Below the pieces are notes generated by a model. The model was not told the origin of the DNA. It ran no database searches and saw nothing but the letters and a program-made list of their open reading frames with translations. This document shows positions 1-7,949 of a stretch of 37,957 nt of DNA, piece after piece (the first letter of the stretch is position 1; each line of letters starts with the position of its first letter). The stretch is from positions 1 through 37,957 of the forward strand of contig QKAR01000078.1 of NCBI GenBank assembly GCA_003246335.1, given 5' to 3'. The translations under genes were made by a program, and so were the position numbers. The stretch is from Spirochaetales bacterium (GTDB lineage: Bacteria; Spirochaetota; Spirochaetia; Treponematales; Treponemataceae).

Positions 1-414
1 GAATTCGCGAGCGATTCGGCGGATATCGTACTGGACGGGGCACATACGGTCCGGAGCGTCGCGTTGACGCTCGAGACATTCCGATCGGTGTACGGCGCGG
101 CCGACGCCCATCTCGTTTTCGCCTGCGCGGCCGACAAGGCGGTGGACGAAATGGCGGAACTCTTTTCCACCGGCTTCTCGCGGATTACGGTCACGCGTCC
201 GGGCGAACGGAAACAAAGCGACATCGTGCGGGCCGCGAAAGCATTCGCGCGCGCCTTCGACGGAAAAACCGACGTCGAACTCTCGATTACCGCGGATTAC
301 TCCGAAGCCATCGCCATCGCCGTCGACCGGGCGAAAAAAAGCGGCGTCCCGCTTTTAATCACCGGTTCCTTCTATCTTGTTGCCGAAGCGAAAACGATAC
401 TTTCGAGCCGCTGA
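1..414 (+). CDS. folC: Folylpolyglutamate synthase, C-terminal part (partial)
   Basis: The reading frame is open from base 1, so the 5' part lies outside the window. About 137 residues remain. They begin in the Mur-ligase-type C-terminal domain and contain VLDGAHT, matching the DGAHN-type motif of FolC/Mur ligases. The family adds glutamate to folates in the cytoplasm using ATP. The Walker A and central domains are off-window, so FolC rather than another Mur-type ligase is inferred from this motif and the folC-like tail. The window starts with an EcoRI site (GAATTC), but it reads in frame as E-F, so it looks like a clone or fragment edge and not vector. Its 3' end overlaps the convergent pseudouridine synthase gene by 56 bp. 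Confidence 0.75.
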   Translation, partial: EFASDSADIVLDGAHTVRSVALTLETFRSVYGAADAHLVFACAADKAVDEMAELFSTGFSRITVTRPGERKQSDIVRAAKAFARAFDGKTDVELSITADYSEAIAIAVDRAKKSGVPLLITGSFYLVAEAKTILSSR

Positions 415-1081
415 GCGGGTCAGGAAACGAAAGCGAGACCGCGCAGAGCTCCAGTGGCTCGCTTTCGGGATTTTCCGGAACGCCGACCCAGCGGGGATTG
501 TACAGCCGATCGCCGACGATCGGATAGCCGAGCCGCGAGACATGACATCGAATTTGATGGCGGTAGCCGCGCGTGAGCGACGCGACGATAAGCGTGTTTC
601 CGTCGGGCCGCCGTCGGATGGATAGGATTTTCGTTTCGTATTCGCGCGCGGCGGGGTCGTATCGCCGCTCGCCCGGAAAGACGGGACGCACTTCCCTTCC
701 GCCCGGCCCAAAGGCGCGAAATTGGCTACGCACGGTCATGGGGAGCGAGCGAGTATCAAGGGGCTCGCCGCTTTGCGCGCACAGCGCTTCGTACGTTTTT
801 TCGATTTTTTCCGATTCCTGGCTTTCGGCCAGGGAATCGTAGGCTGATTGGGTTTTCGCCGCGAGCACGAGCCCGGCGGTTCCCGTGTCAAGCCGATGCA
901 AAAGCCCGCGCTCGACGCTTTTTTTCCCGACGACGTCCCCGCATTCCGGCCGAATCGCGAGTATCCAGGCGAGAAGCGTTCCCTGCTCATCCTCTCGAAG
1001 CGGGGCCGTCGGCATGCCATGCGGCTTACGAACCACGATCCACGCGGACGACTCCCCTATTATTTCCGGCTCCAACTTCAT
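359..1081 (-). CDS. RluA-family pseudouridine synthase (small, no S4 domain)
   Basis: A 240-residue RluA-family protein that isomerises uridine to pseudouridine in rRNA or tRNA; the target base cannot be read from sequence. The catalytic motif HRLDTGTAG lies at residues 62-70, with Asp65 the expected nucleophile. The family's RGYRHQIRCHVSRLGYPIVGD motif is near the C terminus. There is no N-terminal S4 domain, unlike its neighbour rluD. The ATG at 1081 is chosen because it overlaps the rluD stop in an ATGA, which suggests translational coupling. An in-frame upstream extension to 1306 lies inside rluD and is rejected. The 3' end overlaps folC on the opposite strand. Confidence 0.88.
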   Translation of the reverse strand: MKLEPEIIGESSAWIVVRKPHGMPTAPLREDEQGTLLAWILAIRPECGDVVGKKSVERGLLHRLDTGTAGLVLAAKTQSAYDSLAESQESEKIEKTYEALCAQSGEPLDTRSLPMTVRSQFRAFGPGGREVRPVFPGERRYDPAAREYETKILSIRRRPDGNTLIVASLTRGYRHQIRCHVSRLGYPIVGDRLYNPRWVGVPENPESEPLELCAVSLSFPDPLSGSKVSFSLRQQDRRNR

Positions 1082-2037
1082 CGCGGATATCGCTCCTTGA
1101 GCGACTTCATCACCTTCTTGAAACGGAGCGGAATCGGGGCCTGAAACGTCGAAACGCGCGACAGAGCAATCGTTCCCAGAGGGGAGAATTCGGGAATGGC
1201 GATCGTAAGGCTTTTCGCGTGGAGCATGAGAGTCGCGCCGGGAAAGGAAGAATCGCTTTTCCCGTAAATCGGGTCCCCTAAAATGGGACAGCCGAGATAC
1301 TTGCAATGAACCCTAATCTGGTGCGTTCGCCCCGTGTGCAGGGCAAAGCGGACCAGCGAGTAATTCCCGTAAGTCGCGACGACGCGATAGCTCGTGTGCG
1401 CGAACCGCCCCTTCGAGCTATCCTCCGACCAGGTGAAGCGCTTCCGGTTCTTGGGGTCGCGCAGTATTTGAGTTTTTACCTCGCCGGACGCCCGCGCCGG
1501 GACGCCGCGCAATATCGCGACATACGTTTTTTTCGCGCGTCGTTCGGCGAACTCACGCTGTAAAAACGCCAGAGACTCGGGCGTTCGCGCGGTTATGATG
1601 ACGCCGGACGTATCCTTGTCGAGCCGATGTACGATGCCGGGCCTGAGCCCGTCGACGGAACCCGCTCGCCCGTCGTTCCCGCCCCAGCGCCATAAAAGCG
1701 CGTGAACGAGCGTCCCCGTCCAATTGCCGGCGCCGGGATGCGTCACCATTCCCTGTTTTTTATTCACGACGGTCACGGCGGGGTCTTCGTACAAAACGTC
1801 GAGCGGAATATTTTCTGGGATTGGGTTCTCCGGGGGCGGGTCTTCCCACGTGACGGAGATTTCGTCGCCGGGTCGGACAATCCGCGACAGCTTCGCGGCG
1901 GCGCCGTTAACCGTAATGGAGGTCGCGCCGTTTTTTAGCCGAGAGCGGGTCACGGTGCCGTCCTTTTGGGCGCAATACCAATCGAGGCGCGCGCCTTCGA
2001 CCGCGTCTTGCCCCACAGAAATGGTGATAAGGCCCAT
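1078..2037 (-). CDS. rluD: 23S rRNA pseudouridine synthase RluD-like (S4 + PSUS domains)
   Basis: A 319-residue protein, close to the usual RluD length. Residues 15-65 form an S4-like RNA-binding domain (RLDWYCAQK...RSRLKNGATSITVNG). The catalytic domain has GIVHRLDKDTSG with Asp140 as the nucleophile, followed by HTGRTHQIRVHCKYLGCPILGD. RluD makes pseudouridines in helix 69 of 23S rRNA; that specificity is inferred from architecture. The start ATG overlaps the upstream stop by one base (TGATG), and the stop overlaps the next gene (ATGA). Two RluA-family genes in tandem suggest duplication followed by loss of S4 in the downstream copy. Confidence 0.88.
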   Translation of the reverse strand: MGLITISVGQDAVEGARLDWYCAQKDGTVTRSRLKNGATSITVNGAAAKLSRIVRPGDEISVTWEDPPPENPIPENIPLDVLYEDPAVTVVNKKQGMVTHPGAGNWTGTLVHALLWRWGGNDGRAGSVDGLRPGIVHRLDKDTSGVIITARTPESLAFLQREFAERRAKKTYVAILRGVPARASGEVKTQILRDPKNRKRFTWSEDSSKGRFAHTSYRVVATYGNYSLVRFALHTGRTHQIRVHCKYLGCPILGDPIYGKSDSSFPGATLMLHAKSLTIAIPEFSPLGTIALSRVSTFQAPIPLRFKKVMKSLKERYPR

Positions 2038-2498
2038 CAGTCCCCGACTCCGGCGTCCACGGAGGGCTCGATTTCTATGGATTCCCCGGAATTCTCCCGT
2101 TCGAGCTTTCGCAGTCGCATCTCCCGCGTAATCGCGCGATATCCAAAATCGAACAGGGCGACGCCGACGGAAATTCCGGCTGCGGAAACGAATATCCTCA
2201 TTTGCTCGCTCTCGGTTAAAGCGACCGCGGTGTTACTGTCCTTAAACGGCCAGGGCAAGTAGCCCTCGTCGCGGTCATGGGAAAAATAGCGGTATACGTC
2301 GTAATAAATGGACGCTGAAAAAGTGACGAACGGCAAGGCGCCGAACGAAAGGATCTCGGCTCGCCGCAAGTCCTTTTGCCATTGGGGAAACTCGGTAGGT
2401 CCGTAGGGAACGGGCTCGCGCGAGTCGGTCGCGTCATCGGCGATAGCGTAAAAGCAGCGGAAAGCTAGCGCGATGGCGACGATGGCCCCCTTTTTCAC
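2037..2498 (-). CDS. Small exported or membrane protein, unknown function
   Basis: A 153-residue protein I do not recognise. A GTG start at 2498 gives an N terminus VKKGAIVAIALAFRCFYAIA, which reads as a signal peptide or membrane anchor. Two more hydrophobic stretches follow, around ILSFGALPFVTFSASIYY and FVSAAGISVGVALFDFGY, separated by an acidic and aromatic linker (YRYFSHDRDEGYLPWPFK). The tail is charged and Glu-rich. The GTG is preferred because it overlaps the yggS stop as GTGA. An ATG at 2627 in the same frame is buried in yggS. It is probably an inner-membrane or periplasmic protein. Its place between yggS and rluD gives no clear function. Confidence 0.7.
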   Translation of the reverse strand: MKKGAIVAIALAFRCFYAIADDATDSREPVPYGPTEFPQWQKDLRRAEILSFGALPFVTFSASIYYDVYRYFSHDRDEGYLPWPFKDSNTAVALTESEQMRIFVSAAGISVGVALFDFGYRAITREMRLRKLERENSGESIEIEPSVDAGVGD

Positions 2499-3187
2499 TG
2501 GCGCTCCCCGAATATGGCGGTACCGACGCGCACCAGGGTCGACCCCTCCTCTATCGCGATCTCGAAATCGGCGGACATACCCATGGAAAGCGTGGAAAAA
2601 TCGAGGGAAGGATACCGAGCCTGGCAAGCGTCGCGGGTTTTCGCGAGTCTCCTAAAAGAGGCGCGAATGGCGCGCTCATCGTCGGTAAACGGCGCCATCG
2701 TCATAAGCCCGGCGCAGCGGACTGCCGGAAGGCGCGAAAGGGCGTCTATAGACTTAAAAAGGCTCTCTTCGTCGGCGAAACCCGACTTCGAATCCTCGCC
2801 CGTATGCAGCTCAAAGAGCACGGAAACGACGCGCGAGCGCTTAGCCGATTGAAGTGAAATTTCCTCAAGCAACTCGAGACGGTCAACCGATTGAACGCAG
2901 GAGGCGAAGTCCACGATTTTCGCGACCTTATTTCGCTGAAGCGATCCTATGATATGTAGCTCCGTGAGCGGCGTTTCCGCGAGGATCGCGGGAAATTTTT
3001 CCAGGGCTTCCTGCACGCGGTTCTCCCCGAAGAGGAGCTGGCCCGCCGATATCGCATCCCTAATAGCCTCGGCGGGATGAAACTTACTCACCGCGAGGAG
3101 ACTCGTCGCCGAAGGATCGCGGCCCGCGCGTTCGGAGGCCAGCGCCATGCGCTCCCGCACCCGCTCAAGATTTTCGCGTACGCTCAT
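2495..3187 (-). CDS. yggS: YggS/PLPBP family pyridoxal phosphate homeostasis protein
   Basis: A 230-residue PLP-binding protein of the YggS/PROSC family, a TIM-barrel without known enzymatic turnover that buffers PLP in the cytoplasm. LLAVSKFHPAEAI carries the predicted Schiff-base lysine (Lys35). GENRVQEALEK and the ending SMGMSADFEIAIEEGSTLVRVG are diagnostic family motifs for phosphate binding. The length is typical. The start overlaps the rsmA stop (ATGA) and the stop overlaps the next gene (GTGA), so it sits mid-operon. Confidence 0.93.
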   Translation of the reverse strand: MSVRENLERVRERMALASERAGRDPSATSLLAVSKFHPAEAIRDAISAGQLLFGENRVQEALEKFPAILAETPLTELHIIGSLQRNKVAKIVDFASCVQSVDRLELLEEISLQSAKRSRVVSVLFELHTGEDSKSGFADEESLFKSIDALSRLPAVRCAGLMTMAPFTDDERAIRASFRRLAKTRDACQARYPSLDFSTLSMGMSADFEIAIEEGSTLVRVGTAIFGERQ

Positions 3188-4056
3188 ATATTCCTCACAA
3201 TATCCGAAAGCGCCAAAAAAGTTTCGACGTCGATCGTTTCGGCGCGCGCCTGCGGGTTGATTCCCGCGGACGAAAGCAGCTCGACGGCCTTGCGGTCCGC
3301 GTCCGAGTCGGCGACGCCCTTACGCGCGAGCCAGGCGGAAAGGTTGTTTTTCACCGTTTTACGTCGTGACGAAAACAGTGCCCGAATTATTTCGGTAAAG
3401 GCGCGCGGGTCGGCGCAGCGGGGCCATTCGGCCTTTTTCGTCATTTTGACCGCGCGCGAGGTCACGTTGGGCCGTGGCCAAAACGAGCCCGGGGAAAGGT
3501 CCATGACGGGAGTTACGTCATACGCCCACTGGCAGAGGGCCGAAAAAGACGAATAGTCCTCGGTGTCCGGCTTGGCCGCCATGCGTAGCGCGACTTCCTT
3601 TTGCACGGTAATGACGATGGAATCGAAGCGAACCCCTGCGGTGATGGTGTCCCCGATAATCGTCGCGGCGATGTTGTACGGAAGGTTTCCGAACAAGCGG
3701 CTCGGCGCGCCGTCGCGGGCTAAGGCTTGCCAGGTTTTAAGGACATCGCCCTCGACGAGGGAAAAATTCGGCCGCGAGCCGAATAGCTCGCGCAGGACCG
3801 AGCTAAAGCCGCGGTCGATCTCGAACGCGGTCAACTTCGCGCCGCTATCGAGGATTTCGGAGGTCATCGCGCCCAAGCCCGGGCCGATTTCCCACACGGG
3901 CATATCCTTCTCGAGCCCTAAGGACGCGACTAAGCGAGCGCGGGACGCGCCGTTTATCATGAAGTTCTGCCCAAACTTTTTTTGCATGGCCATCCCACGC
4001 GAATCGAGCAGGCCTTTCAGGGCTTGCGGGGAATCATAGTCCGGCAAATCGATCAT
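3184..4056 (-). CDS. rsmA: 16S rRNA dimethyladenosine transferase RsmA (KsgA)
   Basis: A 290-residue SAM-dependent methyltransferase that dimethylates two adjacent adenines near the 3' end of 16S rRNA. FGQNFMI (28-34) is the family N-terminal motif. WEIGPGLGAMT (55-65) is the SAM loop, Glu80 is the ribose-binding acid, and GNLPYNI (123-129) is the catalytic N-L-P-Y motif. A C-terminal helical domain follows. The ATG at 4056 is chosen over the in-frame extension to 4125: it puts FGQNF at the usual distance, and GAAGG lies just upstream. It overlaps the 3' end of comEC by 23 bp. Together with yggS and two rlu genes it forms an rRNA-modification cluster. Confidence 0.93.
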   Translation of the reverse strand: MIDLPDYDSPQALKGLLDSRGMAMQKKFGQNFMINGASRARLVASLGLEKDMPVWEIGPGLGAMTSEILDSGAKLTAFEIDRGFSSVLRELFGSRPNFSLVEGDVLKTWQALARDGAPSRLFGNLPYNIAATIIGDTITAGVRFDSIVITVQKEVALRMAAKPDTEDYSSFSALCQWAYDVTPVMDLSPGSFWPRPNVTSRAVKMTKKAEWPRCADPRAFTEIIRALFSSRRKTVKNNLSAWLARKGVADSDADRKAVELLSSAGINPQARAETIDVETFLALSDIVRNI

Positions 4057-5578
4057 CGAACGACCTTCGGGAACGGATTCGGACCGAGGCAAAAAAGAAA
4101 ACGAACGCGAAAACTGTTGATACAACGCATGCCGTAATTGTAGCGGCGGCGGTGCGTAATGGCAATGGGGGAATCAGCGCGAAGGCCGCGACCAGATGCG
4201 AAATGGTTTCGTACAAAACACGCGCCACGGCGACGCAGGGGTTTCGTATGGCCCCGAACGCCATTGAAAGCGCCGCGAGGCAAGACCCGGCGACAAGAAA
4301 AAGCGAGGCGACCGGCGTTACCGCGCACGAGGATAGAACGCCGATTGGCGTGAGTGTCGCCAGCGATACCGCCACGATGGGCGCGGTCGCGATTTGCGCC
4401 GCGAACGACGCCGCGAGCGCGGAGCCAAGGCCGTTCCGCAAACAAGGGGGAAAGGACTCGGCGAGTCGCTCGCCAACGGTCGCGATACCGAAAATAGCCG
4501 CGTAGGAAAGCGCGAACGCGAGCGACGTCGCGTCGCCGGGACGGATAAGGAGTTGAATAAGACAGGAACACGCGATTATCGAGGCGAGATCGACGCGCAA
4601 GGAAGCGGCGGCGAGCGTCGCGGAAAGAACCGCCATGATAAGGGCGCGAACGAGCGAGGGCGAGGCTCCCGCGAACCACACGAAGGCTGCCATCGATAAG
4701 AGGGCGAAAAGAGTCCCCGCTTTTTTTCCCCCGAGACGCCCCGCGAGCGAGCGCGCGAGCAATCCAACCAGGGAGAGGTGCATACCCGAAAGCGCGAGCA
4801 CATGGGCGAGACCCGCGCGGCGAAACCCCTCGGCCGTCGACGGCTCAAGATAATCGCGGTTCGCCGAAATGAGCGCGAGCAATAAGCCGCCGGCTTCGCC
4901 CCAATCGTAAAGGACGCGAGAAAGGGCGAGCCGAGAGCGGGCGCGAAACCGAGCAAAGGGAGTAGCCCACGAGGAAGGGCCCAAGACGGAAGCAACGCGA
5001 AAAACATCGCCCGTTCGCGGTTTGAATTTTTCAAAAGTCCCGAGGACCGTGACAATACTTCCGGCCGAAATGAGTTCCGGCGTCGCCGCGCCCCTCGTCG
5101 CGCCCGGGGAATAGGCCCGCGCGATTTCGGGCGGCAGGGAAATCGCGATCCTTCCGCGCGCGGAACTCCGCCGTCCGGCGCCGTCACCGACAGAGAGTAC
5201 GTCTCCCTGAGCCCTATAGGCGCTCGTTCCCCAGGGAACGGGATCGGTCGTCAAAAGGATAGTAACCTCCGACACGATTGCGCGCGGCACGGCCGACGAA
5301 ACGGGCAATCTCTCCGCGCGGGTAGACGAGGCGGCGAGAGCGCCGACGACGCAGCCGGCGAGGCCGAAAAAAATCAAACGGGGAACGAAGGCGTATTGGG
5401 GGAAGTTTCCGCTTCTCGAAAGCGAAAGCGCGAGACAGAGAACAAAGGAAAAAATTGCCGCGACGGCCATGGGCCTCAGGGGCCCAAGCGATTGAGACGG
5501 CCCAAGCGCGAAAAAAAACGCGAGGGCGAAAAAAGCCGAGAAAAAAACCGGGGAAATCTTTCGGAATTCTTCTACCAC
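4034..5578 (-). CDS. comEC: ComEC/Rec2-type membrane protein lacking the metallo-beta-lactamase domain
   Basis: A 514-residue polytopic membrane protein. It has an N-terminal pair of hydrophobic segments, a soluble region around residues 85-200 (DUF4131-like), and then the competence domain. That domain carries the family motif HVLALSGMHLSLVG and many transmembrane helices. ComEC forms the inner-membrane channel for DNA uptake. Full-length ComEC is usually about 700-800 residues with a C-terminal metallo-beta-lactamase nuclease domain. Here the protein ends after the last helices, so that domain is absent. The start is GTG (GTG GTA), overlapping the stop of the HEAT-repeat gene. No other competence genes are in the window, so DNA uptake is not established. 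Confidence 0.85.
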   Translation of the reverse strand: MVEEFRKISPVFFSAFFALAFFFALGPSQSLGPLRPMAVAAIFSFVLCLALSLSRSGNFPQYAFVPRLIFFGLAGCVVGALAASSTRAERLPVSSAVPRAIVSEVTILLTTDPVPWGTSAYRAQGDVLSVGDGAGRRSSARGRIAISLPPEIARAYSPGATRGAATPELISAGSIVTVLGTFEKFKPRTGDVFRVASVLGPSSWATPFARFRARSRLALSRVLYDWGEAGGLLLALISANRDYLEPSTAEGFRRAGLAHVLALSGMHLSLVGLLARSLAGRLGGKKAGTLFALLSMAAFVWFAGASPSLVRALIMAVLSATLAAASLRVDLASIIACSCLIQLLIRPGDATSLAFALSYAAIFGIATVGERLAESFPPCLRNGLGSALAASFAAQIATAPIVAVSLATLTPIGVLSSCAVTPVASLFLVAGSCLAALSMAFGAIRNPCVAVARVLYETISHLVAAFALIPPLPLRTAAATITACVVSTVFAFVFFFASVRIRSRRSFDDRFAGL

Positions 5579-6750
5579 GCCAGCCTCGCGAGCGCGTCGC
5601 GAGAGGCCTTTTTTATCGTTTCAGCATAATCGAGATAGCCAACGTAGAGGAGATAGTCAAACGCCGATTTATCGCCAAGGTCTCCCAAAGCCTGAATTAC
5701 CGCGAGCATGAGACGCTCGTTGTACGACTTCGTCTTTTCCATTTCCGAATTCAGCAATCCAAGGTAAATCGAGAGCGACTGAGCGGCGTCGGTAGTACCG
5801 AGCTTTCCCATGCAGGCGATAACCGGCATGATCGCGTCGATCGACGCGGCCGTTTTGGCAGTGGTTCCCTGCTGAAGGAAATAAAAATATTTTACCACCG
5901 ACGGCGAAGCTTGCGACCAAGAAAGATCGGTCAACGTATCGAGGGTTACCCGAATGAGACTTTCAAGCTCGCCCGACGCCGGAGAGGAAGACGAAGCGAG
6001 ATCCGCGCAAATTTCGAAACAGCGCTCGGCTATCATACCACGGTCCTTTGTATCAAGCTCGGATTTCCGCACCGCCAATGAATAGGCGGCCTGCATGGTA
6101 TATACGTCCTTTTTCTCGAGAATGGCCAGGATATTGTCGGTAAAGCCATCGTTGAGCCTCAAAAGCGCGTCTTGACTCGCCGACGCGACCGAGGAATCGA
6201 CCTTTCCCGTCATGGCGGAAAAAAGCGCCGCGAACGAAGTCGGGCTTCCCAATCGACCAAGGGCCATCGCGCAGGAACTCAGGGTCTTCGCGTCGGCGGA
6301 CCCCGTGGTCGCGTTCAAGCCAAACCAGGCGTTGAGCTCGTCGATCGCCGCAGCGTTGCCCATCCCAAGCGAGCCGATGGCGTTCAGGCACGAGATGCGC
6401 ACGGTCGAGTCGTTAATCTTGAGAAAAACCTCACGCAGCGCCGGCAGGATCGACGCGTCTTTGTACGCGACGGATTTCGCCGCCGCGATGGACGCGATAT
6501 CGAGAAGCTGCTGATCGTTGCCGAGATAGGCGTATTTTTCCGAGGCGAAAGCGAGTGCGTCCTGATACAGGGGCGTCATGTTCACCGTCGTGATCCGCGA
6601 CGCGTCGGTCAAAAGCTCAATCTTCGTGCTCATGCTCGATCGGATGAAATTTCGCTGATACGAAAGAATGACCGGATCGATTGACTGTGCGCCGACGGAG
6701 ACGGCCAATAACGCGCTCAGCGCGCACGCGCAGATTTTCCTAGTAAGCAT
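5572..6750 (-). CDS. Exported HEAT-repeat-like protein
   Basis: A 392-residue predicted exported protein. The ATG at 6750 follows a strong ribosome site (AAAGGAGACC) and opens a signal peptide, MLTRKICACALSALLAVSVG, with likely cleavage after GAQ. The in-frame extension to 6954 runs into the PilZ gene and is rejected. The mature part is all-helical with recurring units such as RISCLNAIGSLGMGNAAAID, SSCAMALGRLGSPTSFAALF and LAVIQALGDLGDKSAFDYLL, which look like HEAT/PBS-lyase repeats. Such repeats form protein-binding solenoids. A periplasmic scaffold is the likeliest role, but no partner is evident. It is the first gene of the run leading into comEC. Confidence 0.75.
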   Translation of the reverse strand: MLTRKICACALSALLAVSVGAQSIDPVILSYQRNFIRSSMSTKIELLTDASRITTVNMTPLYQDALAFASEKYAYLGNDQQLLDIASIAAAKSVAYKDASILPALREVFLKINDSTVRISCLNAIGSLGMGNAAAIDELNAWFGLNATTGSADAKTLSSCAMALGRLGSPTSFAALFSAMTGKVDSSVASASQDALLRLNDGFTDNILAILEKKDVYTMQAAYSLAVRKSELDTKDRGMIAERCFEICADLASSSSPASGELESLIRVTLDTLTDLSWSQASPSVVKYFYFLQQGTTAKTAASIDAIMPVIACMGKLGTTDAAQSLSIYLGLLNSEMEKTKSYNERLMLAVIQALGDLGDKSAFDYLLYVGYLDYAETIKKASRDALARLAW

Positions 6751-6776
6751 GAGGTCTCCTTTTCGCCGTTCGACCA

Positions 6777-6791
6777 CGCCCCTACGGGGCG
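6777..6791. terminator. Hairpin at the stop codon of the PilZ gene
   Basis: CGCCCC-TAC-GGGGCG is a perfect 6-bp GC stem with a 3-base loop, spanning the PilZ stop codon just upstream of the HEAT gene's ribosome site. There is no T-tract on the minus strand. It may act as an attenuator, an mRNA 3'-end stabiliser or a weak terminator between the two genes. Confidence 0.4.
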
Positions 6792-7939
6792 ATACCCGAA
6801 GGCTTACCGCTTGGTTCGAGAAAATCCGGCATGGCGGGAAGCTCTTGCACGACCTCGCCTTCCGAGCCCTCTTCCGACTCAAGTCCGTCCTGTTCAGAAA
6901 GGCGAATCGCGTCGAGCTCTTCGCGCTTCTCCTCCGGTAAGACGTTGTAGACATAGGTTAAAATAGCATTTTTCATGCGCTGATTCAATTCGCCGCTTTC
7001 GAAGTGAATGCGCGACTGGTTTGTCTCGGGGTTGAACTCCACAGCCCGTATCGTCCCCGGCATAACGATGAGGACTTCATGGATCATGAACTGAATTTTA
7101 ATGCGCATGTCCTTGATGGCCTTTCCGCCGATGACGAGCATCGCGCCGTCCTGGGAAACGTCTTCCACGAGGCATTTCATGCCGGGCTCCGGCTCAAGCG
7201 AATCGTCGACGGTATCCTCGGGGCGAATGAGGTACAATTGGGCGAAAATGGAGCACTTCGCCCGAACGGACTTTCTTTTTTGCGACCGTATGAGGTTATG
7301 GGAATGCGCAACGTGCAAAATCGCCTTTCCGACCGACGCGGGATCGGGTACCGTGACGGTGTCGAAAACGTAACCGGCGTCGTTTTGACGCCAAAAATAC
7401 ACGCTCAAGGTTCGGTTTTCCCAATCGATGGCGGTCGCGCTCGAGCCATTCGAGGAAACCGGATACTCCAGGGCGAGGTTTTTCGCGTTGACGCGCAAGA
7501 CTTTCGAGCTGAACACGCCAACGCCGCGCAGCAAAACGCGAACGCGCTGACCGGAATCTATTTCTTTCGTCGATTCGAGGCCGCGTTTTTTTTGGGAATG
7601 ATCAAGCTCGAGGCGCGTGCGATAGGAGTAGAGTCGAGAGAGGAATTCTTGCTTTTCCGCGCTGTTTTGCGTTCCGGTCTGCCGCGATCGGCGAACGATC
7701 TCGGCGATGCAGCGGTCGAGCGCCGGAAGGGAAACGAAAAGCGCCGCGAGGTCCTCAAGCCCCGCCTCGCGACCGACTTTTCCCAGCAAGATGATTTGAC
7801 TGAGGCCAAAGCCCGAATCGAGGCCTGATAGGACGAACTTAACGTATTCGCGGGTTCCCTTTCCCCGCTCGGAAGTGAGCAGGGCAATCGCTGCGAGCAA
7901 CGCGACGACGACGAAAAAGGGAACCACGAAGGAAATCAT
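6782..7939 (-). CDS. Membrane-anchored PilZ-domain protein (c-di-GMP receptor candidate)
   Basis: A 385-residue protein with an N-terminal transmembrane helix (residues 2-21). A mainly helical region follows, then a YcgR-N-like beta domain around 128-205 (RVRVLLRGVGVFSSKVL). The C-terminal PilZ domain spans about 216-330. Both c-di-GMP signature motifs are intact: RSQKR (218-222; RxxxR) and DVSQDG (260-265; DxSxxG). A Glu-rich tail ends the protein. In the family, PilZ proteins couple c-di-GMP to motility or envelope functions. The start ATG is 10 bp after the hexokinase stop, so the two are probably cotranscribed. The flagellar rod genes lie just beyond hexokinase, which is suggestive but not proof of a motility role. 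Confidence 0.85.
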   Translation of the reverse strand: MISFVVPFFVVVALLAAIALLTSERGKGTREYVKFVLSGLDSGFGLSQIILLGKVGREAGLEDLAALFVSLPALDRCIAEIVRRSRQTGTQNSAEKQEFLSRLYSYRTRLELDHSQKKRGLESTKEIDSGQRVRVLLRGVGVFSSKVLRVNAKNLALEYPVSSNGSSATAIDWENRTLSVYFWRQNDAGYVFDTVTVPDPASVGKAILHVAHSHNLIRSQKRKSVRAKCSIFAQLYLIRPEDTVDDSLEPEPGMKCLVEDVSQDGAMLVIGGKAIKDMRIKIQFMIHEVLIVMPGTIRAVEFNPETNQSRIHFESGELNQRMKNAILTYVYNVLPEEKREELDAIRLSEQDGLESEEGSEGEVVQELPAMPDFLEPSGKPSGIAP

Positions 7940-7949
7940 GGGATACGCG

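Noticed and set aside
1-6. EcoRI site at the first base suggesting vector sequence
   Set aside because: The bases continue in the folC reading frame, so this is probably just the fragment edge.
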